A DNA stretch of 64,000 nt from Nocardioides kongjuensis (GCF_013409625.1 NZ_JACCBF010000001.1:124001-188000), one strand, 5' to 3'; shown: positions 1 to 9,076, numbered from the stretch's first letter. The notes: generated from the sequence alone by a model not told the origin. Program-made: numbers and translations.

Positions 1-79
1 GTGGCTGGGGATCGGGCTGGTCGTGGTGGTGCTGGGGGCGGCGGGCGCCGTACCCCTGATCCGTCGACGCAGGGCCTGA
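1..79 (+). CDS. C-terminal tail of a membrane-anchored protein (5' end outside window)
   Basis: Only the last 25 codons are present, in frame 2, ending TGA at 77-79. They encode a strongly hydrophobic stretch (LGIGLVVVVLGAAGAVPLI) followed by RRRR-A, the form of a single C-terminal membrane anchor with a positively charged cytoplasmic stop. The EcfT gene starts 7 bases later on the same strand, so this protein probably belongs to the same operon and may be an extracellular partner of the ECF importer. Its function cannot be judged from this fragment. Confidence 0.6.
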   Translation, partial: WLGIGLVVVVLGAAGAVPLIRRRRA

Positions 80-86
80 GCGGGTC

Positions 87-1193
87 ATGGGCGCAGGACG
101 GCTGGCACGGGACCTCCACCCGGTCGCGTGGTGGGTCTGGGCGGTGGGGCTGGCCGTGGCCGCCTCCTGCACGACCAACCCGTGGCTGCTGCTCGTCCTG
201 CTCGGCGTGGTCACCCTCGTCGTGCTCACCTGCCGCTCCGACCAGCCGTGGGCGCGCTCGTTCCGGCTCTACGTCTGGCTCGGCGTCGTGGTGCTCGTCG
301 TGCGGATCCTGTTCCGGGTGCTGCTCGGCGGCGACGTGCCGGGCCACGTCCTGTTCACGCTGCCGAGCATCCCCCTGCCCGACTGGGCGGCGGGCATCTC
401 GCTGCTCGGGCCGTTCACCCGCGAGGAGCTGCTCGCGGCGACGTACGAGGGACTGCGCCTGGCAACCCTGCTGATCGCGGTCGGCGCCGCCAACGCGCTG
501 GCCAACCCCAAGCGACTGATGAAGTCGCTGCCGCCGGCCCTCTACGAGATCGGTACGGCGATGACGGTGGCGATCAGCGTGGTCCCGCAGCTCGCCGACA
601 GCGCGCGGCGGGTGCGGGCTGCGCAGCAGCTGCGCGGGGGACCGGAGGGGCGGTTCCGCCGGGTCCGGGGCGTACGACGCCTGCTGGTCCCGATCCTCGA
701 GGACGCCTTCGACCGCTCGCTGGCACTGGCCGCCGGCATGGACGCCCGCGGCTACGGCCGCACCGGTGAGCTCACCGCCGTCCAGCGCCGCCGCACCGGA
801 GCGCTCATCATCGGCGGCCTGGTCGGGGTGTGCGTCGGCGTCTACGCCTTCCTCGACAGCACCGCGCCGCGCCTGCTGGCGTTGCCGATGCTGGTGCTCG
901 GGATGCTCCTCGCCCTCGGCGGCTTCGCGCTGGCGGGCCGGCGGGTGCAGCGCACGCGCTACCGCCCTGACCGCTGGCAGCTCCCGGAGCTCGTCGTCGC
1001 CGGGGCCGGGATCGCCGCAGGTGCAGGGATGTGGGCGCTCCAGCGGTGGGACACGGCCGTCGCGCACCCCGGCGTCCTGGTCCGCCCCGACGTCTCGCTG
1101 CTGGCCCTCGCGGCAGCGCTGGTCGCCGTGCTCCCGGTCTGGGCCGCGCCGCTGCCGGTCACCGCCCGACGGCGCGTGGAGGTGGTGGCCTGA
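87..1193 (+). CDS. ECF transporter transmembrane component T (EcfT/CbiQ family)
   Basis: 368 residues. This is the energy-coupling T subunit of an energy-coupling-factor importer; it transmits ATPase movement to the substrate-binding S subunit in the cytoplasmic membrane. Hydrophobic segments occur near residues 20-50, 60-85 and 125-145, then the long cytoplasmic helical region typical of CbiQ/EcfT proteins (about 160-215, including an arginine-rich AARRVRAAQQLRGG stretch close to the usual coupling motif), and further membrane segments about 240-365. The ATG at 87 follows a short gap after the previous stop. The stop overlaps the ATG of the ATPase gene by one base (TGATG), which indicates translational coupling. 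Family assignment is firm; the substrate is unknown. Confidence 0.85.
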   Translation: MGAGRLARDLHPVAWWVWAVGLAVAASCTTNPWLLLVLLGVVTLVVLTCRSDQPWARSFRLYVWLGVVVLVVRILFRVLLGGDVPGHVLFTLPSIPLPDWAAGISLLGPFTREELLAATYEGLRLATLLIAVGAANALANPKRLMKSLPPALYEIGTAMTVAISVVPQLADSARRVRAAQQLRGGPEGRFRRVRGVRRLLVPILEDAFDRSLALAAGMDARGYGRTGELTAVQRRRTGALIIGGLVGVCVGVYAFLDSTAPRLLALPMLVLGMLLALGGFALAGRRVQRTRYRPDRWQLPELVVAGAGIAAGAGMWALQRWDTAVAHPGVLVRPDVSLLALAAALVAVLPVWAAPLPVTARRRVEVVA

Positions 1194-2821
1194 TGCTCGA
1201 GCTGCGCGGGATCACGCTGACCTACGACGACCCGGAGACCACCGCCCGCACCACCGTCCTCGACCGGGTCGACCTGACCGTCACCGACGGCGAGCTGGTC
1301 GTCCTGGCCGGTCCGACCGGCGTCGGCAAGTCGACGCTGCTCGGCGTCGTGGCCGGCCTGGTGCCGTCGTACACCGGCGGCACGCTCGCCGGCGACGTCC
1401 TCCTCGACGGCGCCAGCATCGTCGAGCGGCCGGCCAGGGAGCGCGCCCACGCGATCGGGTACGTCGGCCAGAACCCCGCCGCGTGGTTCGTCACCGACAC
1501 GGTGGAGGAGGAGCTGGCGTTCGGGATGGAGCAGCTGGGGCTGCCCGCGCCGACGATGCGTCGCCGGGTCGAGGAGACCCTCGACCTGCTCGGCATCGCC
1601 GAGCTGCGCCACCGCGACCTGCGCACCCTCTCGGGCGGCCAGCAGCAACGCGTGGCGATCGGCGCCGTGCTCACCACCCACCCCCGGCTGCTGGTCCTCG
1701 ACGAGCCCACCTCGGCGCTCGACCCGACCGCGGCCGAGGACGTCCTCGCGACGCTCACGCGGCTGGTCCACGACCTCGGCGTCTCGGTGCTGGTCGCCGA
1801 GCACCGCCTCGAGCGCGTGGTGCCCTTCGCCGACCGGCTCTGCCTGCTCCACCGGGGTGGCCGGGTCGAGGTCGGCGAGCCTGCCGAGGTGCTCCGGGAC
1901 GCGCCGATCGCGCCGCCGCTGGTCGAGCTGGGCCGGCTCGCCGGGTGGCAGCCGTTGCCCCTCACCGTCCGCGAGGCCCGGCGCCGCGCGCCCGCGCTGA
2001 AGGAGCGGCTGGGGGAGCCGCCGCACCGCGAGCAGCCCGCCAGCGCCGAGCCCGTCGTCGACGTACGACGCCTCGTGCTCGCCCACGGCCGCACGCCGGT
2101 TCTCCGCGAGGTCGACCTCACCCTGCGGCCCGGGACGGTCACCGCCCTGATGGGTCGCAACGGCGCCGGGAAGTCGACGCTGCTCTGGGCGCTCCAGGGC
2201 CGTCACGCCGCGACCTCCGGCACCGTCCGCGTCGCCGGCCAGGACCCGGCCGAGCTCAGGCCCGAGCAGCGCCGGGGCACCACCGGCCTGGTGCCGCAGA
2301 GCCCTGCCGACCTGCTCTACCTCGAGACGGTCGCCGAGGAGTGTGCCGCCGCCGACCAGTCCGCCCGCGCCGACGCCGGGACCTGCCGAGCCGTCCTCGA
2401 CCGGCTCGCGCCCGGCATCGACCCCGACGGGCACCCCCGCGACCTCTCCGAGGGGCAGCGGCTCGCGCTGGCCGTGGCGATCGTGCTCACCGCCCGGCCC
2501 CCGGTGCTGCTGCTCGACGAGCCGACCCGTGGCCTCGACTACCCGGCCAAGCGCGCCCTCGCCGGCCTGCTCCGCGAGCTCGCCGCCGAGCCGGGTGCGG
2601 CCCGTGCCGTGCTGGTCGCCACGCACGACGTCGAGTTCGTCGCGCAGGTCGCCGACGACCTGGTGGTCCTCGCCGAGGGCGAGGTCGTCTCCGCCGGTCC
2701 CGTGGTCCCGACGGTCTCCGAGTCGCCCGCCTTCGCGCCGCAGGTCACCAAGGTGCTCGGCGCCGGCTGGCTGCGCGTCGACGACGTGGCGGCGAGCCTG
2801 GCGGCCGAGGTCGCCCGGTGA
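1193..2821 (+). CDS. ECF transporter ATPase, two fused ABC domains
   Basis: 542 residues from ATG 1193. It powers the ECF importer. Domain 1 has Walker A GPTGVGKST (residues 40-48), signature LSGGQQQRV and Walker B LLVLDEPTSALD. Domain 2 has Walker A GRNGAGKST, a changed signature LSEGQRLAL and Walker B VLLLDEPTRGLD. The two halves correspond to EcfA1 and EcfA2, which many bacteria encode separately. The start was chosen at 1193 because it overlaps the EcfT stop and removes an unrelated N-terminal extension. GTG of the next gene overlaps its stop by four bases. The altered LSEGQ signature suggests that the two sites are not equivalent, which is common in this group. Confidence 0.9.
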   Translation: MLELRGITLTYDDPETTARTTVLDRVDLTVTDGELVVLAGPTGVGKSTLLGVVAGLVPSYTGGTLAGDVLLDGASIVERPARERAHAIGYVGQNPAAWFVTDTVEEELAFGMEQLGLPAPTMRRRVEETLDLLGIAELRHRDLRTLSGGQQQRVAIGAVLTTHPRLLVLDEPTSALDPTAAEDVLATLTRLVHDLGVSVLVAEHRLERVVPFADRLCLLHRGGRVEVGEPAEVLRDAPIAPPLVELGRLAGWQPLPLTVREARRRAPALKERLGEPPHREQPASAEPVVDVRRLVLAHGRTPVLREVDLTLRPGTVTALMGRNGAGKSTLLWALQGRHAATSGTVRVAGQDPAELRPEQRRGTTGLVPQSPADLLYLETVAEECAAADQSARADAGTCRAVLDRLAPGIDPDGHPRDLSEGQRLALAVAIVLTARPPVLLLDEPTRGLDYPAKRALAGLLRELAAEPGAARAVLVATHDVEFVAQVADDLVVLAEGEVVSAGPVVPTVSESPAFAPQVTKVLGAGWLRVDDVAASLAAEVAR

Positions 2822-3660
2822 GCGCCACCGCGAGCGAGACCCGCTCGGTCGCCGTACCCCTGCGGCTGCGCTCCGGCGTCGTCCTCGCGATCACCTCGGT
2901 GATCGGCCTGCTGATGCTCGCCTGGCCGCTGCTCCTCGACGTGCCGGCCGACACCGAGCGGGTCGACCCGCCGTTCCTCTTCCTGCTCCTGCTGCCGGTG
3001 ATCCTGGGCGTGGTCCTCGCCGAGATGAGCGAGGGCGGCATGGACGCCCGTGTGCTCGCGATCCTCGGCGTGCTCAGCGCGGTCAACGCGGTGCTCCGCC
3101 TCGTCAGCGCCGGTACGGCGGGCCTGGAGCTCGTGTTCTTCCTGCTGATCCTCGGCGGCCGGGTGTTCGGGGCCGGGTTCGGCTTCGTGCTCGGCTGCAC
3201 CTCGCTGTTCGCCTCGGCCCTGATGACCGCCGGCGTCGGCCCGTGGCTGCCGTTCCAGATGCTCGTCGCCGCCTGGGTCGGCATGGGCGCCGGGCTGCTC
3301 CCGCGCCGGGTGCGCGGACGTGCGGAGGTCGCCCTGCTGGCGGCGTACGGCGTCGTCTCGGCCTATCTCTACGGCCTGCTGATGAACCTGCAGGGCTGGC
3401 CGTTCATGGCCGGCATCCAGGTGCCCGGGCAGGACTCCACCGAGATCTCCTACGTCCCGGGCGCGGGCGTGCTCGAGAACCTGCACCACTTCGTCGTCTA
3501 CACCCTGCTGACCTCGACCGGCGGCTGGGACACCGGTCGCGCGGTCACCAACGCGCTCGCGATCGTGCTGCTCGGCCCGGCGGTGCTGGTCACCCTGCGC
3601 CGTGCGGCCCGGAAGGCACGGATCGACCGGACCGGCCGGGGGACCGCTACGGCTCGATGA
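2818..3660 (+). CDS. ECF transporter substrate-capture component S
   Basis: 280 residues from GTG 2818, overlapping the ATPase stop by 4 bases. It is a hydrophobic integral membrane protein with a short polar N-terminus and about six to seven predicted membrane segments (for example around residues 20-40, 52-70, 78-98, 105-130 and 140-160), ending in a basic tail. Size, topology and position directly after EcfT and the double ATPase identify it as the S component that binds the substrate; no motif reveals which vitamin, metal or precursor it carries. Its 3' end overlaps the convergent sugar dehydrogenase gene by 14 bases. Confidence 0.8.
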   Translation: MSATASETRSVAVPLRLRSGVVLAITSVIGLLMLAWPLLLDVPADTERVDPPFLFLLLLPVILGVVLAEMSEGGMDARVLAILGVLSAVNAVLRLVSAGTAGLELVFFLLILGGRVFGAGFGFVLGCTSLFASALMTAGVGPWLPFQMLVAAWVGMGAGLLPRRVRGRAEVALLAAYGVVSAYLYGLLMNLQGWPFMAGIQVPGQDSTEISYVPGAGVLENLHHFVVYTLLTSTGGWDTGRAVTNALAIVLLGPAVLVTLRRAARKARIDRTGRGTATAR

Positions 3661-4828
3661 GCAGGATCCGGTCGTCGTCGGCACCCGGGGTGCCGCGACC
3701 GTCCTTGTTGCTCGTGCTCAGCCACAGCCTCCCGTCGGGTGCGCGGGCCACGGTCCGCAGCCGGCCGTACTCGCCGGCGGCGCCCTTCCCCTCCCCGGCG
3801 AAGTACGCCGTCGGGTCGCTCACCTGGCCGTCGGCCACCTTGATCCGCCACAGCCGCTCGCCGTTGAGCGCCGCCATCCACAGGTAGGTGCCGGCGTAGG
3901 CCAGGCCGGAGGGGGACGCCTCGTCGGGCGACCAGGTCAGCAGCGGCTGGGTGTACTTCGCCGGGCCGCCGGTGCCCTCGACGACCGGCCAGCCGTAGTC
4001 CTCGCCGGGCACGATCCGGTTCAGCTCGTCGGCCTTGGCGTCGCCGAACTCGGATGCCCACAGCAGGCCCTTGTCGTCCCAGGCGAGGCCCTGGACGTTG
4101 CGGTGTCCCCAGGACCACACGGCGTCGCCGAAGGGGTTGCCGGGGGCGGGCTGGCCGTCCGCGGTGATCCGCAGGATCTTGCCGGCGTACGACTTCCTGT
4201 CCCGCGCCAGCTGGTCGTCGCCCGTCTCGCCGGTGGAGACGTAGAGGAAGCCGTCGGGGCCGAACGCCAGCCGGCCGCCGTCGTGGATGCGGCCGTTGGG
4301 GATCCCGGTGAGGACCGGCTCGACCGGGCCGAGCTCGTCGCCGGTCAGCCTCGCGCGCACCACGCGGTTGTCGTCCTTGGTGCAGACGTAGAAGTAGACC
4401 AGGCCGTCGGAGGCGAAGCCGGGCGAGACGGCCACGCCGAGCAGGCCGGCCTCGCCGCCGGGCGCCGTCTCGGGGATGGTGCCGACCTCGACGACCTTGC
4501 CCTCGTCCTTCGTGGTCTTCCCGTTGCCGCCGACCTTGGGCGCGGTGACCACCAGGACCCGGCCGCTGTCGCGCTCGGTGACCACGCCACGGCCGTCGGG
4601 GAGGAAGTCGATGCCCCACGGCGTCGACAGCCCGCTCGCCACGGTGGCCACGACGTCGGGGACGCCGTCGATGGTGAAGATCACCTCGCCGTCGACGACC
4701 GACCCGGTGGGGGCCGCCGTCGCGGTGCCCATCACGTCGACCTCGCTCACGTTGCCGCCCTGGCCGCAGCCCGCAGCGAGCAGCGCGAGCGCGGCGAGGC
4801 CGGCTGCGCTGCGGGAGCGCCGCGTCAC
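3647..4828 (-). CDS. PQQ-dependent sugar (glucose/sorbosone) dehydrogenase-like lipoprotein
   Basis: 393 residues from GTG at 4828. The N-terminus is a lipoprotein signal (RRSRSAAG, hydrophobic core, lipobox LAAGC with Cys21). The mature part is a six-bladed beta-propeller of the soluble glucose dehydrogenase/Hhip family: STPWGIDFLPDG, GGEAGLLGVAVSP, the RIHDGGRLAFGPDG motif, then WSWGHRNVQGLAWD and EDYGWPVVEG. Family members oxidise aldose sugars with bound PQQ on the outer face of the membrane; the exact substrate is unknown. The start overlaps the stop of the upstream hydrolase gene by 4 bases (GTGA), so the two are likely co-transcribed. Confidence 0.88.
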   Translation of the reverse strand: MTRRSRSAAGLAALALLAAGCGQGGNVSEVDVMGTATAAPTGSVVDGEVIFTIDGVPDVVATVASGLSTPWGIDFLPDGRGVVTERDSGRVLVVTAPKVGGNGKTTKDEGKVVEVGTIPETAPGGEAGLLGVAVSPGFASDGLVYFYVCTKDDNRVVRARLTGDELGPVEPVLTGIPNGRIHDGGRLAFGPDGFLYVSTGETGDDQLARDRKSYAGKILRITADGQPAPGNPFGDAVWSWGHRNVQGLAWDDKGLLWASEFGDAKADELNRIVPGEDYGWPVVEGTGGPAKYTQPLLTWSPDEASPSGLAYAGTYLWMAALNGERLWRIKVADGQVSDPTAYFAGEGKGAAGEYGRLRTVARAPDGRLWLSTSNKDGRGTPGADDDRILLIEP

Positions 4829-5760
4829 GACAGCTGCTCCAGGAACTCGAGCAGCAGGTCGTGGACGCGCTCGGGCTGCTCGAGCTGGACGAAGTGGGAG
4901 CCGCGCAGCTCGACGTACGTGCTCTGCTTGCCGGTCTCGGCGAGCCGTCGGGAGGCGCTGGCCATGTCGCGGGCACCGGCCAGGACGTCCCACGTCGCGG
5001 AGACGAACATGGTGGGCACGTTGATCTGGCTCAGCCGCACGCGTGGGTGCCTCGAGGTGCTGATCGCGAGGTGGGCGTACCAGTCGACCGGGGTCGTGGC
5101 GAACTCCTGCAGGCCGATCGCGGCCGCCTCCGGGTCGGCCACCGGGAACATGAACCCGGTCCGGCCCAGCAGCCGCACCGTGCTCGCGTTGATCGGGAGG
5201 TGCCGGACCAGCGGGTTCACCGCCCAGCCGGCGTATTGCGCGACCCGGCAGGCGTTGACCGTCACCGCGCGGGCGACCAGTCGCGGCAGGTGCAGTGGCC
5301 CGAGCATGGTGGCGAAGGTGTCGCCGGGGACGCCGCACATCGCGAAGATCCCGCGGACCCGCTCCGGGTGCCGGTAGGTCAGCTCGAAGGCGGTGTTGAC
5401 GCCCATCGACCAGCCCATCAGCACGGCGCTGTCGATGCCGAAGTGGTCCATGACGGACAGTCCGTCCTGGACGAAGTGCTCGATCTCGACGTGCTTGGGG
5501 TCGGCCGGCCGTTCCGAGCCGCCGACACCGCGGTGGTTCCACGACACCACGCGTACGCCGCAGTCGGGCTCGAGCAGCCGCGGCCACAGGTAGGGGTTGG
5601 TGCCCAGCCCGTTGCAGAGCACGACGGTGGGCCCGTCGATCTCGCCGTCGGGGTCGTTGGTCCAGGCGCGGACGTGGGTCCCGTCGTCGGACAGGATGTC
5701 GCGGAAGGCGATCGACGCGGACCGGACGCGCTGTCCGGGCTGGGGAGCGGAGGTCGACAT
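4825..5760 (-). CDS. alpha/beta hydrolase
   Basis: 311 residues. Alpha/beta-hydrolase fold with the oxyanion region VVLCNGLGTN, the strand-turn motif VVSWNHRGVGGS and the nucleophile elbow GWSMG (catalytic Ser). The acid and histidine are expected near the C-terminus, where GSHFVQLEQPERV supplies the His. The family hydrolyses esters, lactones or related bonds; no specific substrate can be named. It is the first gene of a two-gene minus-strand unit with the sugar dehydrogenase, whose GTG overlaps its stop. The ATG at 5760 begins a short polar segment typical of cytosolic members. Confidence 0.85.
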   Translation of the reverse strand: MSTSAPQPGQRVRSASIAFRDILSDDGTHVRAWTNDPDGEIDGPTVVLCNGLGTNPYLWPRLLEPDCGVRVVSWNHRGVGGSERPADPKHVEIEHFVQDGLSVMDHFGIDSAVLMGWSMGVNTAFELTYRHPERVRGIFAMCGVPGDTFATMLGPLHLPRLVARAVTVNACRVAQYAGWAVNPLVRHLPINASTVRLLGRTGFMFPVADPEAAAIGLQEFATTPVDWYAHLAISTSRHPRVRLSQINVPTMFVSATWDVLAGARDMASASRRLAETGKQSTYVELRGSHFVQLEQPERVHDLLLEFLEQLS

Positions 5761-5801
5761 GGCGTCGATTCTGCCGGACCCGGCCCGGATCGGCGGGATG
5801 C

Positions 5802-6020
5802 TCAGGCGTGCAGCGAGACGGAGCCCTCGACGACAGGGCCACGGCGGGCGTCGGCGCGAGCGGCGAGGAAGGCCTCGACGTCCTCACGCTCGGCGCGGCG
5901 CTGGGTGCACGCGGTGAGCGCGACCATGGCGTTGCGGCGGGCCCGCTGCTGGAGGGCGACGGACCAGGTGTGGGCGATGCGGGTCACGGGCTGGGTGATC
6001 GAGGTGGCAGGCAGTGACAT
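5802..6020 (-). CDS. small basic protein of unknown function
   Basis: 72 residues. It begins MSLPATSITQPVTRIAHTWS and is arginine- and alanine-rich, with a likely amphipathic helix in the middle (QQRARRNAMVALTACTQRRAERED). It has no signal peptide or membrane segment, and no family is recognised. It stands alone between the hydrolase and the EamA gene on the same strand. Codon use matches the neighbours and the reading frame is clean, so it is probably real. Confidence 0.5.
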   Translation of the reverse strand: MSLPATSITQPVTRIAHTWSVALQQRARRNAMVALTACTQRRAEREDVEAFLAARADARRGPVVEGSVSLHA

Positions 6021-6087
6021 GGGGGTGTCGACTTCCGGAAGGGGAGTGGCGGAGTACCGACACTACGAGCGCGCAGCGCGTCCCGGG

Positions 6088-6969
6088 TCACGTCGGCGTG
6101 ACATCTGGGTGAACCTCGGCGCGCGTCGCCCGGGTCGCGCCCACGCTGGCGACCACGACGCAGCCGATCGCCACCCACTGCACGGGGGCGAGCGACTCGC
6201 CCACGACGACCAGGCCGGCCAGCGCCGCGGCGGCCGGCTCGAGGCTCATCAGCACGCCGAAGGTCGCCGCCGGGAGGGTCCGCAGCGCCGCCAGCTCGGC
6301 GCTGTAGGGCACCACCGAGCTGAGCAGGCCGACGGCCGCGCCGAGCAGGAGGACCCGCTGGTCGGCCAGGTCGGCGGTGTCGACGGTGAGCAGCAGCGGG
6401 GTCAGCAGGACGACGGCGACCATGCTCGCCACGCCCAGCCCGTCGATGCCCTCCCAGCGCCGGCCGGTCGCCGCGCTGGAGAGGATGTAGCCGGACCACG
6501 CCGCGCCGGCGAGGACGGCGTACATGATGCCGAGGGGGTCGAGGTGCCCGCGCTCGAAGCCGAGCAGCAGCACGCCGAGGCCCGCCAGGACGACCCAGCC
6601 GAGGTCACGCGGGCGACGGAAGCCGATCGCCGCGAGGACCAGGGGGCCGATGAACTCGATGGTGACCGCGACGCCGATGGGGATCCGCGAGAACGACTGG
6701 TAGATGCCCCAGTTCATCGCGCCGAGGCAGGCGCCGTACCGCGCCGCGACCAGCCAGTCCTCGCGACTGCGACCGCGCAGCCGGGGCCGGGCCCACAGCA
6801 TGAGGACCAGTGAGCTGGTCGCCAACCGCAGCCACACGACGCCGTTGGGAGCGATGTCGTCGAAGAGGAGCTTCGCGAACCCCGCGCCGAGCTGGACCGA
6901 GCCGATCCCGAGGAGGACCAACCCGATCGCCACGCCGAGGGGCGGGCCGTGGCGGGGCGTCGTGTGCAC
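6088..6969 (-). CDS. EamA-family (DMT superfamily) permease, RhtA-like
   Basis: 293 residues from GTG 6969. Ten hydrophobic segments fall into two EamA repeats, the layout of drug/metabolite transporters. Motifs include the N-terminal GLVLLGIGSVQLGAG helix, a central NWGIYQSFSRIPIGVAVTIE segment close to that of threonine/homoserine exporters of the RhtA type, and a second repeat with PYSAELAALRTLPAATFGV. It probably exports small metabolites or amino acids across the cytoplasmic membrane; the substrate is inferred only. It reads away from the tandem secreted-protein genes. Confidence 0.85.
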   Translation of the reverse strand: MHTTPRHGPPLGVAIGLVLLGIGSVQLGAGFAKLLFDDIAPNGVVWLRLATSSLVLMLWARPRLRGRSREDWLVAARYGACLGAMNWGIYQSFSRIPIGVAVTIEFIGPLVLAAIGFRRPRDLGWVVLAGLGVLLLGFERGHLDPLGIMYAVLAGAAWSGYILSSAATGRRWEGIDGLGVASMVAVVLLTPLLLTVDTADLADQRVLLLGAAVGLLSSVVPYSAELAALRTLPAATFGVLMSLEPAAAALAGLVVVGESLAPVQWVAIGCVVVASVGATRATRAEVHPDVTPT

Positions 6970-7000
6970 CCGAAGAAGGTAGGACGTCTCACCGCAAAGC

Positions 7001-7038
7001 GACGAACCGCCGATCCCCCATCGGACCGGCGGCTCGTC
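7001..7038 (-). terminator. rho-independent-type hairpin after the 7055-8986 gene
   Basis: Arms 7001-7016 and 7023-7038 pair along 16 positions. The imperfect positions become G-U pairs in the minus-strand RNA, which fits a terminator for the gene ending at 7055. There is no strong U tract, as is common in high-GC actinobacteria. A related hairpin sits after the paralogue (9113-9145). Confidence 0.6.
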
Positions 7039-7054
7039 GCCCCCTCGGCGGGGG

Positions 7055-7912
7055 CTACTTGGCGGCGACGATGCCGTCGATGGTGACCTTGCGGCCGTTC
7101 TTGCTGACGACCTTGATCTTGAGGGTGCCGGTCTGGACGCTGCCGAGGTCGAGGACGGGGACGGTGACCTGGCCGGTGCCCTTGAGGTTGATGGTCTTCA
7201 CGGCCGTGCCGTTCCAGTAGACCTTGACCTTGCCGCCCTTCGTGGCCTTGGTGAGGATCAGGTCGAGGTGGCGGGCCTGGATGCCGGTGAGGGTGAGCTT
7301 GCGGCCCTTCTTCTTGGTCATGGTGGCGGTGTTGTTGAAGGCGCCGGCCTTGGTGGTCCGCTTCCACTTGGTGCCGACGAGGGCGGTGTCGTCGAGGGGG
7401 ACGGTGGTGCACCGCTCGGGGGAGCGGAAGCCGAGGTTGCCTGCCTTGTCGGTGCCCTGGGCCTGGAAGCAGTGGGTGCTGCCGAAGGTGCCGGCGAAGG
7501 GCTGGGAGGTGGTGGTGGTGTTGTCGGCGATGACCTGCTGGGGGCCGAAGCCGCTGTTCCAGGCGGCGGTGCGGACCATGACGTCGGTGCTCTTCACGCC
7601 GGACAGGGAGTCGGTGACCTTCCACGCGACGTCGAAGCTCGGCGAGCCGACGACCGCACCCGGTGCGGTCACGGCTGCCGCCGGCCCGGCGATGTCGAGG
7701 AAGTCGGCCTGCACGTAGGAGTTGAAGGCGTTCTCGACGACGCCGACGGCGACCACGTTGCCCTCACGGTCCATGTCGGCGGCGAAGGCACCGTTGGTGG
7801 CGCCGGCGTCGTACTGGCTCCAGGGGAGCACCGGGTTGGTGTGGTGGCGCACGTTGAGCTGGTCGGCGTCGTTGTGGACGACGACCTGGTCGGCGCCGTC
7901 GGACACCAGGCT
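7055..7912. repeat. 858-bp direct repeat, copy 1 (3' halves of paralogue genes)
   Basis: Aligns without gaps to 9182-10039 (offset 2127). Direct comparison shows about nine mismatches, so roughly 99 percent identity, while similarity upstream of 7912 drops abruptly to clearly diverged paralogues. This is the mark of recent gene conversion or unequal recombination. Confidence 0.9.
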
Positions 7913-8986
7913 GCGGTGGTCCTGGCTGAGCGTGGTGCCGGGATCGGCGATGCCCGCGGTGCCGAAGGCCTGAGCGGGCTTGGCGACGGCCGCGCGGACG
8001 ACGTACCCACCGTTCTCGAACGCGCTCCAGGTGGCCTGCATCGTGCCGTTAGGGCTCATCGCCAGGTCGCGCCAGGTGGCGTTGACGCCGGCGGCCGACA
8101 GCGGCTGGGGGAAGCCGAGGGTCCCGGTCGGGGACACGCGGGTCACGACGGCACGGACCTTGCCGTCCTCCATCCCGCCCATCATCACGGCGCCTTCACC
8201 GTTGTCGGCCAGGACGGCGACGGTGTCGTCCATGACGTTCTCGATCCACGACAGCGACTTCGGGCCGAGCCACCCGACGCTCGCGTTGCGCCGGGTGGCC
8301 TTGACCTCGGTGCCGTTGGTGCTGTCGAAGTACGACATCAGGACGTCGCCGGCCTCGTTGACGTCGATCGACGGCTCGAAGCTGTCGTCGTCGAGGGCGG
8401 AGAGCTGCGGCGCGACGCCCGGGCTCCACATGGTCGTCTGCACGCGGTGCTCGCCGTTGTTCACCGCCTCGTAGGCGACGTGCACGCGACCAGCGCCGTC
8501 CATGCCGGCGTCGATGGAGTGCACGGTCTCGAGGTCGAACGCGGGGCTGAGCAGCGTGGAGCCGTCCCAGGTGCCGTTGGCGAGGTAGCGCGAGCCGCGC
8601 ACCTTCTCCTCGCCGCCGGTGGTCTGGTTCCACACCACGGCGAGGTCGCCGTTGGCGTTGGCCACGGCGTGGGCGTCGTGCGCGTCGGTGACCGGTGCGG
8701 CGGTGACCGTCTTCGCGGCTCCCCAGACGCCGTCGGTGGCGATGGCGGCGTAGACCTTGGTGCCACCGACCACCGGTCGGGTCCAGGTCGCCAGCGCGTC
8801 GCCGGAGCCGAAGGCCGTGACGTCGACCGAGGTCGGGACGTCGCCGTAGTTGCTGATGTTGCCGCCGTCGATGCCGCCCACCGCCTGGGCAGGGCTGCCC
8901 GTGAGGGCGAGGGTGCCGACGGTGAGAGCCGCGGCCGCCAGGCCGAGGACCTGGGTGCGGATCGAGGTGCTCCTCGTGGTGCTCAT
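7055..8986 (-). CDS. secreted beta-propeller-like protein, tandem paralogue A
   Basis: 643 residues with a Sec signal peptide (hydrophobic core about residues 13-30, cleavage near SPAQA-VGG). The mature N-terminal part (about 35-380) has repeated short beta-strand units with DALATWT, GDLAVVWNQ, GRVHVAYEAV and GDVLMSYFD, resembling a multi-bladed propeller. An Ig-like section follows (about 430-530, with CFQAQGTDKAGNLGFRSPERC, whose two Cys may pair), then a lysine-rich C-terminal beta domain of about 105 residues ending GIVAAK. No catalytic motif is recognised; a surface or extracellular binding role is inferred. The last 858 bases are nearly identical to the neighbour at 9182. Confidence 0.75.
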   Translation of the reverse strand: MSTTRSTSIRTQVLGLAAAALTVGTLALTGSPAQAVGGIDGGNISNYGDVPTSVDVTAFGSGDALATWTRPVVGGTKVYAAIATDGVWGAAKTVTAAPVTDAHDAHAVANANGDLAVVWNQTTGGEEKVRGSRYLANGTWDGSTLLSPAFDLETVHSIDAGMDGAGRVHVAYEAVNNGEHRVQTTMWSPGVAPQLSALDDDSFEPSIDVNEAGDVLMSYFDSTNGTEVKATRRNASVGWLGPKSLSWIENVMDDTVAVLADNGEGAVMMGGMEDGKVRAVVTRVSPTGTLGFPQPLSAAGVNATWRDLAMSPNGTMQATWSAFENGGYVVRAAVAKPAQAFGTAGIADPGTTLSQDHRSLVSDGADQVVVHNDADQLNVRHHTNPVLPWSQYDAGATNGAFAADMDREGNVVAVGVVENAFNSYVQADFLDIAGPAAAVTAPGAVVGSPSFDVAWKVTDSLSGVKSTDVMVRTAAWNSGFGPQQVIADNTTTTSQPFAGTFGSTHCFQAQGTDKAGNLGFRSPERCTTVPLDDTALVGTKWKRTTKAGAFNNTATMTKKKGRKLTLTGIQARHLDLILTKATKGGKVKVYWNGTAVKTINLKGTGQVTVPVLDLGSVQTGTLKIKVVSKNGRKVTIDGIVAAK

Positions 8987-9031
8987 GATGTTCTCCCTGT
9001 GCTGGTCGGGCGGGGCCCGGTTCGTTGTCGT

Positions 9032-9076
9032 CGGGAGTAGGAGCAGCCGGCGGGGGAGACCTTGCAGGTTTTCCGG
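9032..9076 (-). promoter_or_regulatory. conserved upstream block of paralogue A
   Basis: The segment contains GGGAGTAGGAGC, then a GC-rich spacer, then ACCTTGCAGGTTTTCCG on the plus strand. The same elements in the same order lie upstream of paralogue B (11129-11170), although the surrounding DNA differs. It lies 46-90 bases upstream of the start of the 7055-8986 gene, so it is probably its promoter or operator. No exact hexamers can be assigned with confidence. Confidence 0.4.

Noticed and set aside
959..2626. A 555-codon minus-strand frame opposite the ECF ATPase
   Set aside because: Shadow of the strongly supported double ABC ATPase; composition typical of GC-rich antisense frames.
6088..6969. 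Specific call of threonine/homoserine exporter RhtA
   Set aside because: Motifs fit the wider EamA family; exact substrate assignment is not supported by the sequence alone.
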